A stretch of 64,000 nt of DNA, taken from assembly GCF_963678635.1 (NCBI RefSeq), contig NC_087067.1, forward strand, positions 43,685,829 to 43,749,828, read 5' to 3'. The notes beneath the pieces are model-generated. The model made no database searches, was not told the DNA's origin, and saw only the letters and a list, made by a program, of their open reading frames with translations. How positions within the stretch are numbered: position 1 is the stretch's first letter; the number at the start of each line of letters is the position of its first letter. The position numbers were made by a program, and so were the translations under genes. Origin of the DNA: Symsagittifera roscoffensis (lineage: Eukaryota > Xenacoelomorpha > Acoela > Convolutidae). Below, piece after piece: positions 50,421 through 63,645 of this stretch.

Positions 50421-51470
50421 TGGATCATTAGTTTCATTATAGTTAAGTTTCATTTTTCGCCATTCGGATTAAAAACTTTCAAAGAAGCAGAGGCCTGAAA
50501 TTTAACAAGCTGATTTCCAGATGTATACTTAGTAGCGAGCTAATGGCAGGCCTCTGTATAAAAAGATCAACACGTCACATTTTAAAAAGTTTAGAAAGAA
50601 CTGATTAAAAAATAATCAAGACAATAATCTGACTTGCGGGAACTCAAAGAGACCTAGTTTTAAAACTTTTCGAACAAATTTTTTTTTTGACCAGCCTCGG
50701 GTAACCACCGAAGAAGAATAAATAACAATGAGATTTCCAGATATCTTAATTTGTAACTCGTTTAATTTCAACTGCTAAAAAGATACGAAAACAAAAAAGG
50801 TAATAACTCAACAAAAAAAATTCAAAGTTTATTTGGCTTTTTTCTGTTGCGGTTGCTAGATACTTGCCAGAAAATGAAATACAATGATTTTCTACAAAAA
50901 TGTCTCAATTTTTTTTTCTATCCTCTTGAACTAGTCTGAACTTTAACAAATGGCTTAATTTTGATAGCATTTTTTACCGTTAATTTTTCCTAGGCTTCTT
51001 TGGGTTAAGAAAGACCAGTCAACTTTATTTTCGCGCCGTGGCGAGACTTAGGCTCGCAATTTTCTGGCTAAAAATGTGAAGTGTTAACCCAAAGCCACGT
51101 CGAATATATTGTGTATTCTATTAAACATTTTGAAATAAAGGAAAAATATTCAAACTTTCAGTAAAACAGCAATCTGAACTTACGCAAAAACTGATGAGAC
51201 ATTCGTTGAACCGCCAAAAAAAATGAACAGCCTTCAGATTGCTAGATATCTCATTTTGAAAACCGATTGATTAATTTCAACTGAAAAAAGCTACGGAAGT
51301 TAAAAAAAAATGGACTAAAACAAAGTCAAAAACTCAAAATAAAAGAATCTGTTTTACTGATGTAATTGCTGGAGATTTTGCAGAAACTTGAAGTACAATG
51401 ATTTATTAGAGCCACCCAAACGAAACTGCTATTAGATTCAAACTTTTTACGGACAGATACAAAACTGTAC

Positions 51471-51543
51471 TACCCGCGGCGAGATTCGAACTCGCAATCT
51501 TCTGGTTAGGAGCCAGACGCCTTATCCATTAGGCCACGCGGGC
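51471..51543 (-). tRNA. tRNA-Arg(CCU) copy 47, intact, short-unit class
   Basis: Identical to copy 6. The flank shares the CCAAGTGGGCTG variant found only at copy 31, its counterpart. Confidence 0.92.
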
Positions 51544-52536
51544 TGTACTCCGACACTTTCATCGCGGGCCAAGTGGGCTGACTTCCAGATGTACACTTAG
51601 TAGCGAGCTAATGGCAGGCCTCTGTATAATAAGATCAACACGTCACGTTTTAGAAAAATTTCGACAGAACTGATTAAAAAATAGTCAAGACAATAATCTG
51701 ACTTGCGGGAACTCAAAGAGATCTAGTTTTAAAATTTTCTGCAGAATTTCTTTTTGACCAGCCTCGGGTAACCGCCGAAGAAGAAAAAAAAACAATCAGA
51801 TTTCCAGATATCTTAATTTGTAACTCGTTTAATTTCAACTGCTAAAAAGAAACGAAAACAAAAAGGTAAAAACTCAACCAAAAAAAATTCAAAGTTTATT
51901 TGATTTCTTTATTGTTGCGATTGCTAGATACTTGCCGTAAAAGGAAATACAATGATTTTCTACAAAAACGTCTCAAATTTTTTTTCTATCCTCTTGAACT
52001 GGTCTGAACTTTAACAAATGGCTTAATTTTGATAGCATTTTTTACCGTTAATTTTTCGTAGGATTTTTGGGTTAAAAAAGACCAGTCAACTTTATTTTCG
52101 CGCCGTGGTGAGACTTAGGCTCGCAATTTTCTGGCTAGAAATGTTAAGAGTTAACCCAAAGCCACGTCGAATATACTGTGTATTCTATTTTACATTTTGA
52201 AATAAATGAAAAACATTCAAACTTTCAGTAAAACAGCAATCTGAACTGACGCAAAAACTGATGAGACATTCGTTGGTCCGCCAAAAAAGAATGAACAGCC
52301 CCTTCAGATTGCTAGATATATCATTGTTAAAACCGATTAATTAATTTCAACTGAGAATAGCTACGGAAATTTTAAAAAATGGACTAAAACAAAGTCAAAA
52401 ACTCAAAATTTAAGTATCTGTTTTACTGCTGTAATTGCTGGAGATTCGAACACTTGAATTACATTGATTTAAAACAGCAACCCAATCGAAACTGCTATTA
52501 GCTTCAAACTTTTCCCGGACAAATACAGAGCTTTAC

Positions 52537-52609
52537 TACCCGCGGCGAGATTCGAACGCGCAATCTTCTGGTTAGGAGCCAGACGCCTTATCCATTAGGC
52601 CACGATGGC
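52537..52609 (-). pseudogene. tRNA-Arg(CCU) copy 48, 'GCCAUCG' acceptor
   Basis: Same three mismatches as copies 32-34. Confidence 0.62.
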
Positions 52610-53653
52610 TGGATCATTAGTTTCATTGTAGTAGTTTCATTTTTCGCCATTCGGATTAAAAACTTTCAAAGAAGCAGAGGCCTGAAATTTAACAAGCTGA
52701 TTTCCAGATGTATACTTAGTAGCGAGCTAATGGCAGGCCTCTGTATAATAAGATCAACACGTCACATTTTAAAAAGTTTAGAAAGAACTGATTAAAAAGT
52801 AATCAAGACAATAATCTGACTTGGGGGAACTCAAAGAGATCTAGTTTTAAAATTTTTGAAGAATATTTTTGACCAGCCTCGGGTAACCGCCGAAGAAGAA
52901 TAAATAACAATGAGATTTCCAGATATCTTAATTTGTATCTCGTTTAATTTCAACTGCTAAAAAGATACTAATACAAAAAAGGTAATACTCAACAACAAAA
53001 ATTCAAAGTTTATTTGACTTTTTTTTGTTGCGGTTGCTAGATACTTGCCGTTAAAAGAAATACAATGATTTTCTACGAAAATGTCTCAAATATTTTTTCT
53101 ATCCTCTTGAACTGGTCTGAACTTTAACAATTGGCTCAATTTTGATAGCATGTTTTACTGTTAATTTTTCCTAGGATTCTTTGGGTTAAAAAAGACCAGT
53201 CAACTTTATTTTCCCACCGTGGTGAAATTTGGCCTCGCAATTTTCTGGCTAGAAAGGTGGAGAGTTAACCCAAAGCCACGTCGAATATATTGTGTATTCT
53301 TTTACACATTTTGAAATAAAAGAAAAATATTCAAACTTTCAGTAAAACAGCAATCTGAACTTACGCAAAAACTGATGAGACATTCGTTGAACCGCTAAAA
53401 AAGAATGAACAGCCTTCAGATTGCTAAATATCTCAATTTGAAAACCGATTGATTAATTTCAACTGAAAATAGCTACGGAAATTTTAAAAAAACTGGATTT
53501 AAACAAAGTCAAAAACTCAAAATTTAAGTATCTGTTTTACTGTTGGAATTGCTGGAGATTTTGCGGCAATTTGAGGTACAATGATTTAATACAGCCACCC
53601 AATCGAAACTGCTATTAGCTTCAAACTTTTTCCGGACAGATACAGAGCTTTAC

Positions 53654-53726
53654 TACCCGCGGCGAGATTCGAACTCGCAATCTTCTGGTTAGGAGCCAGA
53701 CGCCTTATCCATTAGGCCACGCTGGC
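53654..53726 (-). tRNA. tRNA-Arg(CCU) copy 49
   Basis: A4-G69 only. Counterpart of copy 35. Confidence 0.75.
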
Positions 53727-54772
53727 TGGATCATCAATTTCATTATAGTTAAGTTTCATTTTTCGCCATTCGGATTAAAGATTTTTAAAAAAGCAGAGGC
53801 CTGAAATTTAACAAGCTGATTTCCAGATGTATACTTAGTAGCGAGCTAATGGCAGGCCTCTGTATAATAAGATCAACACGTCACATTTTAAAAAGTTTAG
53901 AAAGAACTGATTAAAAAATAATCAAGACAATAATCTGACTTGGGGGAACTCAAAGAGATCTAGTTTTAAAATTTTTTGAAGAATATTTTTTGACCAGCCT
54001 CGGGTAACCGCCGAAGAAGAATAAATAACAATGAGATTTCCAGATATCTTAATTTGTATCTCGTTTAATTTCAACTGCTAAAAAGATACTAATACAAAAA
54101 AGGTAATACTCAACAACAAAAATTCAAAGTTTATTTGACTTTTTTTGTTGCGGTTGCTAGATACTTGCCGTTAAAAGATTTACAATGATTTTCTACGAAA
54201 ATGTCTCAAATTTTTTTCTATCCTCTTGAACTGGTCTGAACTTTAACAATTGGCTTAATTTTGATAGCATGTTTTACTGTTAATTTTTCCTAGGATTCTT
54301 TGGGTTAAAAAAGACCAGTCAACTTTATTTTCCCGCCGTGGTGAAATTTGGCCTCGCAATTTTCTGGCTAGAAATGTGGAGAGTTAACCCAAAGCCACAT
54401 CGAATATATTGTGTATTCTTTTACACATTTTGAAATAAAGGAAAAATATTCAAACTTTCAGTAAAACAGCAATCTAAATTTACGCAAAAACTGATGAGAC
54501 ATTCGTTGAACCCCAAAAAAGAATGAACAGCCTTCAGATTGCTAGATATCTCATTTTGAAAACCGATTGATTAATTTCAACTGAAAATAGCTACGGAAAT
54601 TTAAAAAAAAAATGGACTCAAACAAAGTCAAAAACTCAAAATTAAAGGATCTGTTTAACTGATGTAATTGCTGGAGATTTTGCGGAAACTTGAGGTACAA
54701 TGATTTAATACAGCCATCCAATCGAAGCTGCTATTAGCTTCAAACTTTTTATGGACAGATACAGATCTTTAC

Positions 54773-54845
54773 TACCCGCGGCGAGATTCGAACTCGCAAT
54801 CTTCTGGTTAGGAGCCAGACGCCTTATCCATTAGGCCACGCGGGC
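54773..54845 (-). tRNA. tRNA-Arg(CCU) copy 50, intact, short-unit class
   Basis: Identical to copy 6. Counterpart of copies 36 and 38. Confidence 0.92.
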
Positions 54846-55838
54846 TGGACTCCGACACTTTCATCGCGGGCCACGCGGGCTGATTTCCAGATGTACACTT
54901 AGTAGCGAGCTAATGGCAGGCCTCTGTATAATAAGATCAACACGTCACGTTTTAGAAAATTTTCGACAGAACTGATTAAAAAATAGTCAAGACAATAATC
55001 TGACTTGCGGGAACTCAAAGAGATCTAGTTTTAAAATTTTCTGCAGAATTTGTTTTTGACCAGCCTCGGGTAACCGCCGAAGAAGAGAAAAAACAATCAG
55101 ATTTCCAGATAACTTAATTTGTAACTCGTTTAATTTCAACTGCTAAAAAGAAACGAAAATAAAATACGTAATAACTCAACCAAAAAAATTCAAAGTTTAT
55201 TTGACTTCTTTAATGTTACGATTGCTAGATACTTGCCGTAAAAGGAAATGCAATGATTTTCTACAAAAACGTCTCAAATTTTTTTTCTATCCTCTTGAAC
55301 TGATCTGAACTTTAACAAATGGCTTAATTTTGAAAGCATTTTTTACCGTTAATTTTTACTAGGATTCTTTGGGTTAAAAAAGACCAGTCAACTGTATTTT
55401 CGCGCCGTGGCGACACTTAGGCTCGCAATTTTCTGGCTAGAAATGTGAAGAGTTAACCCAAAGCCACGTCGAATATATTGTGTATTCTTTTACACATTTT
55501 GAAATAAAGGAAAAATATTCAAACTTTCAGTAAAACAGCAATCTGAATTTACGCAAAAACTGATGAGACATTCGTTGAACCCCAAAAAAGAATGAACAGC
55601 CTTCAGATAGCTAGATATCTCATTTTGAAAACCGATTGATTAATTTCAACTGAAAATAGCTACGGAAATTTAAAAAAATGGACTAAAACAAAGTCAAAAA
55701 CTCAAAATTCAAGGATCTGTTAAACTGATGTACTTGCTGGAGATTTTGCGGAAACTTGAAGTACAATGATTTAATAGAGCCACGCAAACGAAACTGCTAT
55801 TAGCTTCAAACTTTTTACGGCCAGATACAGAACTTTAC

Positions 55839-55911
55839 TACCCGCGGCGAGATTCGAACTCGCAATCTTCTGGTTAGGAGCCAGACGCCTTATCCATTAG
55901 GCCACGCGGGC
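55839..55911 (-). tRNA. tRNA-Arg(CCU) copy 51, intact, short-unit class
   Basis: Identical to copy 6. It shares the CACTTGGTAGCGAG spacer variant with copy 40. Confidence 0.92.
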
Positions 55912-56900
55912 TGGACTCCGACACTTTCATCGCGGGCCACGCGGGCTGATTTCCAGATGTACACTTGGTAGCGAGCTAATAGCAGGCCTCAGTATAATAA
56001 GATCAACACGTCACGTTTTAGAAAAATTTCGACAGAACTGATTAAAAAATAGTCAAGACAATAATCTGACTTGCGGGAACTCAAAGAGATCTAGTTTTAA
56101 AATTTTTTGCAGAATTTGTTTTTGACCAGCCTCGGGTAACCGCCGAAGAAGAAAAAAAAACAATCAGATTTCCAGATATCTTAATTTGTAACTCGTTTAA
56201 TTTCAAAAAGAAACGAAAACAAAAAAGGTAATAACTCAACCAAAAAAAATTCAAAGTTTATTTGACTTCTTTATTGTTGCGATTGCTAGATACTTGCCGT
56301 AAAAAAAATACAATGATTTTCTATAAAACCGTCTCAAATTTTTTTTCTAACCTCTTGAACTGGTCTGAACTTTAACAAATGGCTTAATTTTGATAGCATT
56401 TTTTACCGTTAATTTTTCCCAGAATTCTTTGGGTTAAAAAAGACCAGTCAACTTTATTTTCGCACCGTGGTGAGACTTAGGCTCGCAATTTTCTGGCTAG
56501 AAAGGTGAAGAGTTAACCCAAAGCCACGTCGAATATACTGTGTATTCTATTTTACATTTTGAAATAAAGGAAAAACATTCAAACTTTCAGTAAGACAGCA
56601 ATCTGAACTTACTCAAAAACTGATGAGACATTCGTTGATCCGCCAAAAAAGAAAGAACAGCCCCTTCAGATTGCTAGATATATCATTTTTAAAACCGATT
56701 ATTTAATTTCAACAGAAAATAGCTACGGAAATTTTAAAAAATGGACTAAAACAAAGTCAAAAACTCAAAATTTAAGTATCTGTTTACTGCTGTAATTGAT
56801 GGAGATTTTGCGAAAACTTGAAGTACACTGATTTAAAACAGCCACCCAATCGAAACTGCTATTAGCTTCAAACTTTTTCCGGACAAATACAGAGCATTAC

Positions 56901-56973
56901 TACCCGCGTTGAGATTCGAACACGCAATCTTCTGGTTAAGAGCCAGACGCCTAATCCATTAGGCCACGCTGGC
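56901..56973 (-). pseudogene. tRNA-Arg-like copy 52 with CUU anticodon
   Basis: CUU anticodon. Mismatches at 4-69, 49-65, 50-64 and 52-62, and a D-loop change. Confidence 0.68.
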
Positions 56974-58012
56974 TGGATCATCAGTTTCATTATAGTTAAG
57001 TTTCATTTTTCGCCATTCGGATTAGAGATTTTCAAAGAAGCAGAGGCCTGAAATTTAACAAGCTGATTTCCAGATGTATACTTAGTAGCGAGCTAATGGC
57101 AGGCCTCTGTATAATAAGATCAACACGTCACATTTTAAAAAGTTTAGAAAGAATTGATTAAAAAATAATCAAGACAATAATCTGACTTGCGGGAACTCAA
57201 AGAGATCTATTTTTAAAATTTTCTACAGAATTTGTTTTTGACCAGCCTCGGGTAACCGCCGAAGAAGAAAAAAAACAATCAGATTTCCAGATATCTTAAT
57301 TTGTAACTCGTTTAATTTCAACTGCTAAAAAGAAACGAAAACAAAAAAAGTAATAACTCAACCAAAAAAAAATCAAAGTTTATTTGACTTCTTTATTGTT
57401 GCGATTGCTAGATACTTGCCGTAAAAAAAATACAATGATTTTCTACAAAACCGTCTCAAATTTTTTTTCTATCCTCTTGAACTGGTCTGAACTTTAACAA
57501 ATGGCTCAATTTTGATAGCATTTTTTACCGTTAATTTTTCCTAGGATTCTTTGGGTTAAAAAAGACCAGTCAACTTTATTTTCGCGCCGTGGTGAGACTT
57601 AGGCTCGCAATTTTCTGGCTAGAAATGTGAAGAGTTAACCCAAAGCCACGTCGAATATACTGTGTATTCTATTTTACATTTTGAAATAAAGGAAAAACAT
57701 TCAAACTTTCATTAAAACAGAAATCTGAACTTACGCAAAACTGATGAGACATTCGTTGATCCGCCAAAAAAGAATAAACAGCCCCTTCAGATTGCTAGAT
57801 ATATTATTTTTAAAACAGATTAATTGATTTCAACTGAAAATAGCTACGGAAAATTTAAAAAATGGACTAAAACGAAGTCAAAAACTCAAAATTTAAGTAT
57901 CTGTTTAACTGCTGTAATTGCTGGAGATTTTGCGGAAACTTGATTTAATACAGCCATCCAATCGAAGCTGCTATTAGCTTCAAACTTTTTCCGGACAGAT
58001 ACAGAGTTTTTT

Positions 58013-58085
58013 TACCCGCGGCGAGATTCGAACTCGCAATCTTCTGGTTAGGAGCCAGATGCCATATCCATTAGGCCACGCGGGC
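58013..58085 (-). tRNA. tRNA-Arg(CCU) copy 53, D-stem variant
   Basis: Same 73 nt as copy 42. Confidence 0.74.
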
Positions 58086-58109
58086 TCGATCATAGGTTTC
58101 ATTATAGTT

Positions 58110-58160
58110 AAGTGTCGGAGTCCAGCCCCATTAGGCCACGCGGGCTGGACTCCGACACTT
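58110..58160. repeat. 19-bp inverted repeat, fourth copy
   Basis: Arms 58110-58128 and 58142-58160. Confidence 0.9.
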
Positions 58161-59139
58161 TCATCGCGGGCCACGATGGCTGATTTCCAGATGTATACTT
58201 AGTAGCGAGCTAATGGCAGGCCTCTGTATAATAAGATCAACACGTCACATTTTAAAAAGTTTAGAAAGAATTGATTAAAAGATAATCAAGACAATAATCT
58301 GACTTGCGGGAACTCAAAGAGATCTAGTTTTAAAATTATCTACAGAATTTGTTTTTGACCAGCTTCGGGTAACCGCCGAAGAAGAAAAAAAAACAATCAG
58401 ATTTCCAGATATCTTAATTTGTAACTCGTTTAATTTCAACTGCTAAAAAGATACTAAAACAAAAAAGGTAATACTCAACAACAAAAATTCAAAGTTTATT
58501 TGACTTTTTTTTGTTGCGGTTGCTAGATACTTGCCGTAAAAAGAAATACAATGATTTTCTACAAAAATGCCTCAAATTTTTTTTTAACCTCTTGAACTGG
58601 TCTGAACTTTAACAAATGGCTTAATTTTGATAGCATTTTTTACCGTTAATTTTTCCTAGGATTCTTTGGGTTAAAAAAGACCAGTCAACTTTAATTTCGC
58701 GCCGTGGTGAGATTTGGCCTCGCAATTTTCTGGCTAGAAAGGTGGAGAGTTAACTCAAAGCCACGTCGAATATATTGTGTATTCTATTACACATTTTGAA
58801 ATAAAGGAAAAATATTCAAACTTTCGAAAAAACAGCAATCTGAACTTACGAAAAAACTGATGAGACATTCGTTGAATCCCCAAAAAAGAATGAACAGCCT
58901 TCAGATTGCTAGATATCTCATTTTAAAAACCGATTAATTAATTTCAACTGAAAATAGCTACGGAAATAATTTAAAAAAATGGACTGAAACAAAGACAAAA
59001 ACTCAAAATTTAAGTATCTGTTTTACTGCTGTAATTGCTGGAGATTTTGCGGAAAATTGAGGTACAATGATTTATTACAGCCATCCAATCGAAGCTGCTA
59101 TTAGCTTCAAACTTTTTCCGGACAGATACAGAGTTTTTC

Positions 59140-59212
59140 TACCCGCGGCGAGATTCGAACTCGCAATCTTCTGGCTAGGAGCCAGATGCCATATCCATTA
59201 GGCCACGCGGGC
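59140..59212 (-). tRNA. tRNA-Arg(CCU) copy 54, D-stem variant
   Basis: As copy 42, but position 38 is G. Confidence 0.73.
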
Positions 59213-59236
59213 TCGATCATCGGTTTCATTATAGTT

Positions 59237-59286
59237 AAGTGTCGGAGTCCAGCCCCATTAGGCCACGCGGCTGGACTCCGACACTT
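59237..59286. repeat. 18-bp inverted repeat, fifth copy
   Basis: Arms 59237-59254 and 59269-59286. One G has been lost compared with the other four. Confidence 0.88.
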
Positions 59287-60263
59287 TCATCGCGGGCCAC
59301 GCGGGCTGATTTCCAGATGTTTACTTAGTAGCGAGCTAATGGCAGGCCTCTGTATAATAAGATCAACACGTCACATTTTAAAAAGTTTAGAAAGAATTGA
59401 TTAAAAAATAATCAAGACAAAAATCTGACTTGCGGGAACTCAAAGAGATCTAGTTTTAAAATTATCTACAGAATTTGTTTTTGACCAGCTTCGGGTAACC
59501 GCCGAAGAAGAAAAAAAAACAATCAGATTTCCAGATATCTTAATTTGTAACTCGTTTAATTTCAACTGCTAAAAAGATACTAATACAAAAAAGGTAATAC
59601 TCAACAACAAAAATTCAAAGTTTAATTGACTTTTTTTTGTTGCGGTTGCTAGATACTTGCCGTTAAAAGATTACAATGATTTTCTACGAAAATGTCTCAA
59701 ATTTTTTTTCAACCTCTTGAACTGGTCTGAACTTTAACAAATGGCTTAATTTTGATAGCATTTTTTACCGTTAATTTTTCCTAGGATTCTTTGGGTTAAA
59801 AAAGACCAGTCAACTTTAATTTCGCACCGTGGTGAGATTTGGCCTCGCAATTTTCTGGCTAGAAAGGTGGAGAGTTAACTCAAAGCCACGTCGAATATAT
59901 TGTGTGTTCTATTACACATTTTGAAATAAAGGAAAAATATTCAAACTTTCGAAAAAACGGCAATCTGAACTTACGCAAAAACTGATGAGACATTCGTTGA
60001 ATCCCCAAAAAAGAATGAACAGCCTTCAGATTGCTAGATATCTCATTTTAAAAATCGATTAATTAATTTCAACTGAAAATAGCTACGGAAATAATAAAAA
60101 AAATGGACTGAAACAAAGACAAAAACTCAAAATTTAAGTATCTGTTTTACTGCTGTAATTGCTGGAGATTTTGCGAACACTTGAAGTACATTGATTTAAA
60201 ACAGCAACCCAATCGAAACTGCTATTAGCTTCAAACTTTTCCCGGACAAATACAGAGCTTTAC

Positions 60264-60336
60264 TACCCGCGGCGAGATTCGAACGCGCAATCTTCTTGTT
60301 AGGAGCCAGACGCCTTATCCATTAGGCCACGATGGC
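60264..60336 (-). pseudogene. tRNA-Arg(CCU) copy 55, damaged
   Basis: Mismatches at 4-69, 5-68, 30-40 and 52-62. Anticodon CCU. Confidence 0.62.
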
Positions 60337-61380
60337 TGGATCATTAGTTTCATTATAGTTAAGTTTCATTTTTCGCCATTCGGATTAAAAACTTTCAAAG
60401 AAGCAGAGGCCTGAAATTTAACAAGCTGATTTCCAGATGTATGATTAGTAGCGAGCTAATGGCAGGCCTCTGTATAAAAAGATCAACACGTCACATTTTA
60501 AAAAGTTTAGAAAGAATTGATTAAAAAATAATCAAGACAATAATCTGATTTGCGGGAACTCAAAGAGATCTAGTTTTGAAATTTTTTACAGAATTTGTTT
60601 TTGACCAGCTTCGGGTAACCGCCGAAGAAGAAAAAAAACAATCAGATTTCCAGATATCTTAATTTGTAACTCGTTTAATTTCAACTGCTAAAAAGATACT
60701 AAAACAAAAAGGTAATACTCAACAACAAAAACTCAAAGTTTATTTGACTTTTTTTGTTGCGGTTGCTAGATACTTGCCGTTAAAAAAGAAATACAATGAT
60801 TTTCTACAAAAATGCCTCAAATTTTTTTTTAACCTCTTGAACTGGTCTGAACTTTAACAAATGGCTTAATTTTGATAGCATTTTTTACCGTTAATTTTTA
60901 CTAGGATTCTTTGGGTTAAAAAAGACCAGTCAACTTTATTTTCGCGCCGTGGCGAGACTTGGGCTCGCAATTTTCTGGCTAGAAATGTGAAGAGTTAACC
61001 CAAAGCCACGTCGATTATATTGTGTATTCTTTTACACATTTTGAAATAAAGGAAAAATATTCAAACTTTCAGTAAAACAGCAATCTGAATTTACGCAAAA
61101 ACTGATGAGACATTCGTTGAACCCCAAAAAAGAATGAACAGCCTTCAGATTGCTAGATATCTTATTTTGAAAACCGATTGATTAATTTCAACTGAAAATA
61201 GCTACGGAAATAAAAAAAATTGGACTAAAACAAAGTCAAAAACTCAAAATTTAAGTATCTGTTTTACTGATGTAATTGCTGGAGATTTTGCGGAAACTTG
61301 AAGTACAATGATTTAATAGAGCCACCCAAACGAAACTGCTATTAGCTTCAAACTTTTTACGGACAGATACAGAACTTTAC

Positions 61381-61453
61381 TACCCGCGGCGAGACTCGAA
61401 CTCGCAATCTTCTGGTTAGGAGCCAGACGCCTTATCCATTAGGCCACGCGGGC
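61381..61453 (-). tRNA. tRNA-Arg(CCU) copy 56, fold intact, short-unit class
   Basis: One difference from copy 6, a G at T-loop position 59, which is common in tRNAs. Confidence 0.9.
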
Positions 61454-62447
61454 TGGAATCCGTCACTTTCATTGCGGGCCATGCGGGCTGATTTCCAGAT
61501 GTACACTTAGTAGCGAGCTAATGGCAGGCCTCTTTATAATAAGTTCAACACGTCACGTTTTAGAAAAATTTCGACAGAACTGATTAAAAAATAGTCAAGA
61601 CAATAATCTGACTTGCGGGAACTCAAAGAGATCTAGTTTGAAAATTTTCTGCAGAATTTGTTTTTGACCAGCTTCGGGTAACCACCGAAGAAGAAAAAAA
61701 AAACAATCAGATTTCCAGATATCTTAATTTGTAACTCGTTTAATTTCAACTGCTAAAAAGAAACGAAAACAAAAAAGGTAATACTCAACAACAAAAATTC
61801 AAAGTTTATTTGACTTTTTTTGTTGCGGTTGCTAGATACTTGCCGTAAAAAGAAATACAATGATTTTCTACAAAATGCCTCAATTTTTTTTCTAACCTCT
61901 TGAACTGGTCTGAACTTTAACAAATCGCTTAATTTTGATAGCATTTTTTACCGTTAATTTTTCCTAGGATTCTTTGGGTTCAAAAAGACCAGTCAACTTT
62001 ATTTTCGCGCCGTAGTGAGACTTAGGCTCGCAATTTTCTGGCTAGAAATGTGAAGAGTTAACCCAAAGCCCACTCGAATATACTGTGTATTCTATTTTAC
62101 ATTTTGAAATAAAGGAAAAACATTCAAACTTTCAGTAAAACAGCAATCTGAACTTACGCAAAAACTGATGAGACATTCGTTGATCCGCCAAAAAAGAATG
62201 AACAGCCCCTTCAGATTGCTAGATATATCATTTTTAAAACCGATTTATTAATTTCAACTGAAAATAGCTACGGAAATTTTGAAAAATTGACTAAAACAAA
62301 GGCAAAAAACTCAAAATTTAGGTATCTGTTTCACTGCTGTAATTGCTGGAGATTTTGCGAAAACTTGAAGTACATTGATTTAAAACAGCCACCCAATCGA
62401 AACTGCTATTAGCTTCAAACTTTTTCCGGAAAAATACAGCGCTTTAC

Positions 62448-62520
62448 TACCCGCGGCGAGATTCGAACGCGCAATCTTCTGGTTAGGAGCCAGACGCCTT
62501 ATCCATTAGGCCACGCTGGC
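62448..62520 (-). tRNA. tRNA-Arg(CCU) copy 57, weakened
   Basis: A4-G69 and C52-U62 mismatches. Confidence 0.62.
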
Positions 62521-63572
62521 TGGATCATCACTTTCATTATAGTTAAGTTTCTTTTTTCGCCATTCGGATTAAAGATTTTCAAAGAAGCAGAGGACTGAAA
62601 TTTAACAAGCTGATTTCCGGATGTATACTTATTAGCGAGCTAATGGCAGGCCTCTGTATAATAAGATCAACACGTCACATTTTAAAAAGTTTAGAAAGAA
62701 CTGATTAAAAAACAATCAAGACAATAATCTGACTTGCGGGAACTCAAAGAGATCTAGTTTTAAAATTTTCTGCAGAATTTGTTTTTGACCAGCCTCGGGT
62801 AACCGCCGAAGAAGAAAAAAAAACAATCAGATTTCCAGATATCTTAATTTGTAACTCGTTTAATTTCAACTGCTAAAAAGAAACGAAAACAAAAAAGGTA
62901 ATAACTCAACCAAAAAAAATTCAAAGTTAATTTGACTTCTTTATTGTTGCGATTGCTAGATACTTGCCGTAAAAAGAAATACAATGATTTTCTACAAAAA
63001 CGTCTCAAATTTTTTTTCTATCCTCTTGAACTGGTCTGAACTTTAACAAATGGCTTAACTTTGATAGCATTTTTTACCGTTAATTTTTCCTAGGATTCTT
63101 AGGGTTAAAAAAGACCAGTCAACTTTGGTTTCGCGCCGTGGTGAGACTTAGGCTCGCAATTTTCTGGCTAGAAATGTGAAGAGTTAACCCAAAGCCACGT
63201 CGAATATACTGTGTATTCTATTTTACATTTTGAAATAAAGGAAAAACATTCAAACTTTCAGTAAAACAGCAATCTGAACTTACGCAAAAACTGATGAGAC
63301 ATTCGTTGATCCGCCAAAAAAGAATGAACAGCCCCTTCAGATTGCTAGATATATCATTTTTAAAACAGATTAATTAATTTCAACTGAAAATAGCTACGGA
63401 AATTTTAAAAAATGGACTAAAACAAAGTCAAAAACTCAAAACTTAAGTATCTGTTTTACTGCTGTAATTGCTGGAGACTTTGCGAAAACTTGAAGTACAT
63501 TGATTTAAAACAGCCACCCAATCGAAACTGATATTAGCTTCAAACTTTTTCCGGACAAATACAGAGCTTTAC

Positions 63573-63645
63573 TACCCGCGGCGAGATTCGAACGCGCAAT
63601 CTTCTGGTTAGGAGCCAGACGCCTTATCCATTAGGCCACGCTGGC
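63573..63645 (-). tRNA. tRNA-Arg(CCU) copy 58, weakened
   Basis: Same 73 nt as copy 57. Last copy in the window. Confidence 0.62.

Larger units (their letters stand above)
50600..61380. repeat. Segmental block B (units 46-55)
   Basis: The shorter version of block A. It begins within unit 46, whose long spacer and relic share GACCTAG, TAACCACCGAAG, GAACTAGTCTGA and GTGAAGTGTTAACCC with unit 30. Confidence 0.75.
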
